Positions 63,968 through 64,000 of a DNA stretch of 64,000 nt are shown piece by piece. Numbering within the stretch: position 1 is the first letter of the stretch; each line of letters opens with the position of its first letter. Location: positions 1 to 64,000 of the forward strand of contig CAJLWO010000006.1 of NCBI GenBank assembly GCA_905210435.1. The letters run 5' to 3'. The notes below the pieces were generated by a model. It saw nothing but the letters and a program-made list of their open reading frames with translations, did no database searches and was not told where the DNA came from. The stretch is from an uncultured Bacteroidales bacterium (GTDB lineage: Bacteria; Bacteroidota; Bacteroidia; Bacteroidales; Muribaculaceae). The translations under genes were made by a program, and so were the position numbers.

Positions 63968-64000
63968 GAGAAAAAGCCGCGAAACTTTTCCTTTAAATTA
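62864..64000 (-). mobile_element. IS4-family insertion sequence (right end not fully in window)
   Basis: A full transposase gene occupies 62864-63967, and 33 bp of A/T-rich flank follow to the window edge. The element's outer end is probably just beyond. It is oriented with transposase and uvrA on the same strand. Confidence 0.8.

Overview
The window is a chromosomal segment from a member of the Bacteroidota, order Bacteroidales. A Muribaculaceae-like gut organism is my inference, made from gene content and protein style without a database search. The signs are: promoters of the TTG(19-21 nt)TAnnTTTG type instead of E. coli-like boxes; almost no Shine-Dalgarno sequences; a compact 290-aa primary sigma factor; a long PPi-dependent phosphofructokinase; SusE/SusF-like proteins; and several secreted proteins that end in type IX secretion (Por-type) tails.

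Left part (1-31.4 kb) is mostly housekeeping. It holds an aquaporin, a uracil-DNA-glycosylase-fold protein, a DedA protein, rpe, ftsK followed by a LolA-like gene, trxB with a GNAT acetyltransferase, recR opposite panC-panD, ffh, folD, a CapA-like phosphatase, tRNA-His(GTG), a ThiE-like protein, a flippase-like membrane protein, kdsB, an M16-fold protein without its zinc site, pfp, an MFS exporter, an NlpC/P60 lipoprotein, an HtrA protease, a NatAB-type ABC exporter, rpoD, a DUF4293 protein, a TPR protein and gdhA.

Middle (31.5-41.9 kb) is a secreted carbohydrate-processing locus. Five genes on the minus strand run in the order SusE/F-like, GH31 glucosidase, SusE/F-like, small tail protein, and a glycerophosphodiesterase with a duplicated LamG domain. 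A membrane-spanning TPR/HTH regulator is divergent from them. There is no SusC/SusD pair, and four of the five secreted products carry a Por-type tail. This is the most system-like region I found.

Right part (42-64 kb) holds a YtxH/holin-like/small-protein trio, prmA with an outer-membrane-like protein, and a short AT-rich island. The island carries an M48-like peptidase gene broken by one in-frame TAA and lacking the first zinc histidine, plus an unknown gene. Then come the leucine operon leuA-C-D-B, a nucleoside phosphorylase, thioesterase-dprA, an Ntn hydrolase, a DMT protein, an M3 peptidase, an LptF/G permease and uvrA. An IS4-family element lies 19 bp upstream of the uvrA start codon and runs to the window edge.

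Palindromic REP/MITE-like elements lie at about 8.08, 52.24 and 58.68 kb, and a 17-bp tandem repeat lies at 41.95 kb. I found no CRISPR array, prophage, defence island or rRNA. No wholly new system could be established. The best leads are the SusCD-less, T9SS-tailed glucan locus and the decayed M48 locus.
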